Below, in pieces: positions 33,351 to 37,660 of a DNA stretch of 37,660 bases; within the stretch, counting starts at the first letter, position 1, and every line of letters begins with the position of its first letter. The DNA is from Azolla pinnata (lineage: Eukaryota > Streptophyta > Polypodiopsida > Salviniales > Salviniaceae), in NCBI GenBank assembly GCA_037176905.1, contig JBBBWG010000504.1, positions 1-37,660 of the forward strand, given 5' to 3'. Below the pieces are notes generated by a model that was given only the letters and a program-made list of their open reading frames with translations, searched no databases and was not told where the DNA came from. The position numbers and the translations under genes are program-made.

Positions 33351-33593
33351 AGGTTGTTGTACTGGTAAGGTATAATGTTACACGTGCTGGGAACTAGAGT
33401 TTGATTCTCATATTATCTTTTTATAATCATTATTTTATACATTAATTTCATCTCATTTGAGTTTACAAAGAATTTATTATTATATATATTATTTAAAAAG
33501 AATAAAGGTTTATTTTATACTTTAAAGTCTTTTTTCATGCTCGAATAATTCTTTTATACTCGAATACAAATGAATTGTTGACTAAAATCTATG
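33351..33593 (+). mobile_element. SINE-like element, copy 2 (better preserved)
   Basis: TTGTACTGGTAAGG (33357-33370) fits a pol III A box and AGAGTTTGATTCTCA (33396-33410) a B box, about 30 bases apart, with ACACGTGCTGGGAACTAG between as in tRNA-derived plant SINEs. An AT-rich body follows, shared with 21931-22165. The tRNA-like head would not fold as a working tRNA. Ends and target duplications are not clear. Confidence 0.55.
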
Positions 33594-33834
33594 AATCCAT
33601 GGGTGCTTGTCCACCACTAGTGAGTCGCGTACATGTGATGCAAGAATATTGACAATCAAGCATAGGGTTGCATTGACAACTTTGAGATTAATTTAGTTAA
33701 GAACAATTTAGGTTGCCGCTTTTAGCCTTTTACCAATTTGGCCTTATGATTGTAATTAAAGAGAATGGCTACAATTGTGTCCCCAAATTAGGAGAATATA
33801 CTAGTAAAATATATAAAAATAAGAGGGAGTAACA

Positions 33835-34080
33835 TTATTAATATTATAGAGATCAGGGTTTAGGATAAGAGAAATTAGGGTTCAGAAAAGATATTAGGAC
33901 AGATTGAAATTAGCAAAGAGATTAGGGTTTAGAAGTGATGAAAATTAGATAATGTTAGGGTTAGAAGAGAAATGAAAATTAGAAGAGATTAGGGTTTAAC
34001 AATTGGGTATTAGGGTTTTAAAAATAGGTATTAGGGTTTTAGTAATGTATATTAGAGCTTAAATATATGAGATTAGAGTT
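33835..34080. repeat. Degenerate TTAGGGTTT-type repeat
   Basis: AGATTAGGGTTTA and GGTATTAGGGTTTTA motifs return every 20-40 bases among GAAAATTAGA spacers. It looks like an old telomere-like tract on the opposite strand sense to those in the introns. Confidence 0.75.
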
Positions 34081-34142
34081 TCTTCTGAGCATATACTATT
34101 TTCCCTCCTCCCTTCTATGCACACAATTCCTTATACAGGTTG

Positions 34143-34320
34143 TAGAGTGGGTTCGCACCATTGCCATCTTTGCGGTGCACGAGCTCTCCCAAGTATGTCA
34201 GTATTGATTAGATCGGGCTACAGATGAATTCATTAGGATCCCTTGACTTTATTACTGTAAACTTTACTACTCACTCTAGGTTTTCGGCCCTTTTCCCGCA
34301 AATTATTACTGTAAACTTTC
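34143..34320 (+). pseudogene. SABATH relic: end of exon 1 and start of intron 1 (type II)
   Basis: ACCATTGCCATCTTTGCGGTGCAC and GAGCTCTCCCAAGTATGTC align with the last 40 bases of C exon 1 and its donor. The following GATCGGGCTACAGATGAA, GGATCCCTTGACTTTATTAC and TGTAAACTTT match the start of C and D intron 1. It breaks off near 34320. It is probably the right-hand end of the type II copy whose left part is F. Confidence 0.7.
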
Positions 34321-34373
34321 CCATTAGCCTGCACCCACATCTCCTTCCACTCTTTCATAGTGATACATCTTGG

Positions 34374-34450
34374 CAGTATGTCGTTTTCAGCTAGTTGGTA
34401 ACGTTAATGGGTAGTATGCCGTTTTCAGCTGGTTGGTAGCGTTAATGGGT
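34374..34450. repeat. 38-bp tandem duplication
   Basis: GTATG.CGTTTTCAGCT, GTTGGTA and CGTTAATGGGT occur twice in a row. No function suggested. From here to 35040 no gene is seen. Confidence 0.8.
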
Positions 34451-35080
34451 GAATAAATCACTCGTTTAAGGTGAGACTGTCGTGTAGACACGAGGGATGG
34501 TCCACATCTGGGGCAGACATGGTACCCTAAGGTCGATAAGCCTGTGAGTTAAAAATGACTTGTGTTAGACTAATTGCTCATTGTCGTTAAATGTAGATAG
34601 AGGAAATCTAAATTGGTTTAGGGTTCTAACCTAAGCATTGCCCGAACCCTGGGAAGTCATACATTGTCCACATTAGAATTGCTCAAAGGTTTAATAGGCG
34701 ATTGGGATGGGCCTTTGACATATCCTCTATTTGAACCCCTTGTCATAATATCCTCTGCTCTCTCTCCCAAATCCGCCCATCAAACCTTAATCTGCTCTCT
34801 CTCCTAAACTCTTAAAACCCCTAATCTGAAGCGTTCTAAATTAGGAAAACCGTGTGTACCTAATCTTGGGGATAATTGTAATCTTTTTTCTATTGTTAAT
34901 GATTATTATTAAATTTTATTGATTTTAACTCTTTCGATAAACCAAACACACGATTCTGGTATTCTCTGGTCGGAGGCCCCGAGGTCTTACCTCAACTTTC
35001 ACGTATCCTCGTCTTAATTTCACGACACCGTGTTAAAACAACAAATTTGTTGTTGTGCGTAGAGAATAATCGGATCAGGA

Positions 35081-36901
35081 ATGGAGGTGGACAAGGTGAT
35101 GTCGATGCAAGGCGGGGACGGAGAAAAGAGCTATCTACAGAACTCGGAGGTGCGAAATCGCGGGTTCCACATCTACGAGAAGCCATACCTTGCAAGCCCG
35201 ATTGAGCTGTACAAGGAGTACAATGGTATATTCACGAATCGTCGACGAAGTGAGATCGACGGAAGCAGCAGCTCATCACCATCATCATCATCATCATCAT
35301 CACGCTTGATCCGGATCGCCGACTACGGTTGCTCGTATGGGTGGAATACGTTGGATTGCATGCGATTCGTACTCGATACGATGCTGGGATCGAATTCGGT
35401 TTGCTACAACAAGGATCAGCTGGAATCTTCTTCATCAGCTGCAGCAGCAGCAGAAGAAAAAGACAATGGTGTTGTGGGTCGATCCTCAACATCGATTCAA
35501 CCGAGTCAATGATGAATTGGAGTTCCAATATTTCTTCGTCGACCTTCCATCCAATGATTTCAACAGCCTCTTCCGCATGCTCCACGATCCCAACTTTGCC
35601 AAGGCATTTGGTGATGAAGATCTGCGGCTATTCTCGGCGGCCATTGCGGGCTCCTTCTATGAGCGCATGCTGCTGCTGGGAGCGTGGACATCACCATCTC
35701 CACCTATTCGGTGCACTGGCTCTCCCAGGTATGTAAATAATGGATTGGGTCAGGCACAACTCGATTCAATTGGATTTGATTTGATTGGATTGGATTTGAT
35801 TTGACTCGATTTGATTTGATTTGATTTGATTTGATTTGATTGGCTTTCGTAACTGGACCTGGATCGTTTCGATATAGGTTCTAGCTCAGTGTTGGGCAAA
35901 CGTTTTTATCTCCTATTGGAAATTTTATTAGATTATAATTGGATTTTTCAGTTTTCCTACTGCCTAATTTTCCCCTCCTACCATGAAGAATTTCATAAAA
36001 TAATAACCAATCTCATAAAATTTTGAATTTGCTTTACTATTTTAAACGTCAATTATTAAAATCAATCACATAAAACATAAAGAAAAAGGAACTTGAAAAA
36101 GAGAATTAAGAGGGAACAAAAAAAAAGTGCAAAGGAGAAAGGAATATATATCAAAGATTTTTCAAATCAATAGATATATCTAATTGATATAAATAAAAAA
36201 GTAAATAAACAAATATAAATACTAGATGATTCAATATTTTTTGAACTAGTTACTTTCTTGTCCACATAAAAATATAACCAGACGCACTTCCAATTGCTTG
36301 CTCTCTAAACTGGCAAATGTCTTTAATTGGCCAGCAAGGTTATATTTTGTTCCGAAAACTTTGTCAAACACTAAAACTCTAGCTAGAATAGCTGATAAGA
36401 AGACTGATATTAAATAAATAAACAAATAAGTATAAAAACCTAGACTATTGAATATTTTTTGAACCGGTTAATTTCCTCTCCACATAAAAATATAGGCAAA
36501 TGTCCCTAATCGGCCGGCAAGGTTATATATTGATCCTAAGAATTTGCGAAAAAGTAGGACTCTAACTAGAAGAGCTGGTGAGAAGATTGGGACATGGATT
36601 TGATGCCAAATATGATGGGGATTGAACAGGTTCCTCCCGAGCTCTTGGACAAGGCCAATCCGGCTTGGAATGGAGGGAATGTCTGCATCCCGAGCAATGG
36701 CGCGAAGCCGATAGCAGTGCCTACTCAAGGCAGTTCCGAGCAGATATGACGAGGTTCTTGCAGCGTAGAGCTGAGGAGATGAGACGCAATGGGATCATGT
36801 TCCTGCAATCGCTCGGCCGTGAGTCTGCGCAAGCTCCGGGGCCAGGTCCTCACATTTGGAACGGTGTCTTCAACGATGTGTGGGACCAACTCATCAACGA
36901 G
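35081..36901 (+). pseudogene. SABATH gene G, type I, broken; exon 3 not in window
   Basis: Exon 1 (35081-35728) opens MEVDKVMSMQGGDGEKSYLQ and keeps YGCSYGWNTL, FVDLPSNDF, GSFYER and VHWLSQ. A deletion near 35495 shifts the frame into a TGA at 35510-35512; a second indel near 35680 restores the frame too late. Exon 2 (36630-36901) has lost one base after KPIA, giving a stop soon after; beyond it RAEEMRRNGIMFLQSLGRES and WDQLINE are recognisable. The 5'-UTR intron and promoter of B and E do not precede it: similarity starts only at about 35030. Exon 3 would lie past the window or be lost. Confidence 0.85.
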
Positions 36902-37330
36902 GTGAGTCACTAAACCCTTAAACCTATAGCCCTAAACCCCTTAAACCCTAAACCTTAAACCCTATTTGAACATAATATTCCCATGAAAGTCTCGGATTAT
37001 TGGATTGATTGATTGATCAATCGATAAACCCGTCATGTAAGCAGACTAAGATTGTCTAAAGGTATGAGAGGAATAAAAGAGATAGATTGATCATATTAAG
37101 ATTAGTGATAACACATAAGTATAATCCATTGAATTATATTATATTTCCTTGTAGTACAAGTAAAAAGACAAAGTTGTACTTACACTCACTTTTGTATCTA
37201 GAGATTGTACGTTAGTGATCTATAAGTGTATAGAGTCTAATCGTGTTGTAATTGCGATGTCAAATGTGTGTATATGCAAACGATCATATTATTTATATGT
37301 GTATGTGTTGATATCTAGTGCCTTAGAAAG
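36902..37330 (+). other. Intron 2 of G (partial)
   Basis: Donor GTGAGTCAC then CTAAACCCTTAAACC repeats, one copy of the acceptor-like CATAATATTCCCATGAAAG, and at 37037-37200 the segment shared with E intron 2. No exon 3 is found before the window ends. Confidence 0.65.
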
Positions 37331-37591
37331 TGTGTGTGTCTGTGTGTGAAAGGATTGAAGGGTATGCCCCTCTTTACATCTCATTGTAATGGCAGGACTT
37401 GTAATTATAAAAACCCGATAAGGGTGGAATGGAATGAAAATAAGTTTCTCTCTCTAACTTCCCTCTCCTTCTCCCTCTCTCTTGCACGTTCCATCCATCT
37501 CTCTTGTCATGGACAGATCATGTATATGATAATATTGTAATGTTCTCGAACAAGTAGTATGTATATGTGCATGAAATTTAGGGGAATGTTC

Positions 37592-37647
37592 GCCACGTGG
37601 CGTGTGGCCACGTGGCGCGCCATGCAGATGAATGTTGGCCATGTGGC
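37592..37647. promoter_or_regulatory. G-box palindrome cluster
   Basis: GCCACGTGGC, a perfect palindrome with the CACGTG core bound by plant bZIP and bHLH factors, occurs at 37592-37601 and 37607-37616, with a one-base variant GCCATGTGGC at 37638-37647. Could belong to a promoter beyond the window. Confidence 0.5.
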
Positions 37648-37660
37648 ATGTACATGCATG

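Noticed and set aside
33351..33425. A working tRNA gene
   Set aside because: Boxes A and B are recognisable but the acceptor stem does not pair and no clean anticodon arm can be drawn.

Overview
The window is nuclear DNA of a land plant. Coding exons carry SABATH carboxyl methyltransferase signatures, introns are GT-AG and AT-rich, TATA boxes are of plant type, and plant-type telomere-like (CCCTAAA) repeats are scattered through the introns. The SABATH sequences read D-[YF]-G-C-S-Y-G and D-L-P-S-N-D-F rather than the usual angiosperm forms. This would fit a lineage outside the core angiosperms (fern, lycophyte, bryophyte or other early-diverging plant), but I cannot fix the species.

Layout. 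1-398 holds an unrecognised end and a SABATH 5'-UTR-intron fragment. 399-8679 is a satellite array of about 44 units of about 188 bp that interrupts that fragment. 8696-9015 is the last exon of a GDSL esterase/lipase, stranded between the satellite and another SABATH 5' region. From 9.1 to 36.9 kb there is an array of SABATH genes and wrecks, named A to H here: A (9082-11430, exon 1 start and exon 3 only), B (12734-15111, +, three intact exons, 431 aa), C (16107-17396, truncated), D (20535-23053, truncated), E (24643-27134, all exons present but broken), F (28933-29372, exon 1 piece), H (32421-29713, minus strand, three intact exons, 380 aa), an exon 1 relic (34143-34320) and G (35081-36901, broken, exon 3 outside the window or missing).

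B and H are the only copies I would call functional genes. The plus-strand copies fall into two kinds by exon 1 wording and intron 1 content. B, E and G are type I; C, D, F and the 34.1-kb relic are type II; A joins the type II side through its exon 3, which matches D. The kinds alternate, so the array looks like a repeated type II-type I dimer that has decayed. The segment carrying H in opposite orientation lies between F and the 34.1-kb relic, which look like two halves of one type II exon 1.

Regulation. Plus-strand copies share a TATA box (TTATAAAT), a short non-coding first exon ending GAG|GTAATG and a 5'-UTR intron ending CTTTGGCAG. Several copies of this promoter module no longer precede any coding exon. 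Intron 2 of the plus-strand genes starts with telomere-like repeats directly at the donor and contains repeated copies of the intron 2/exon 3 acceptor sequence. Other repeats are a 97-bp minisatellite, two SINE-like elements, a 145-bp insertion in D exon 3 and a roughly 100-bp palindromic telomere-like minisatellite in H intron 1.
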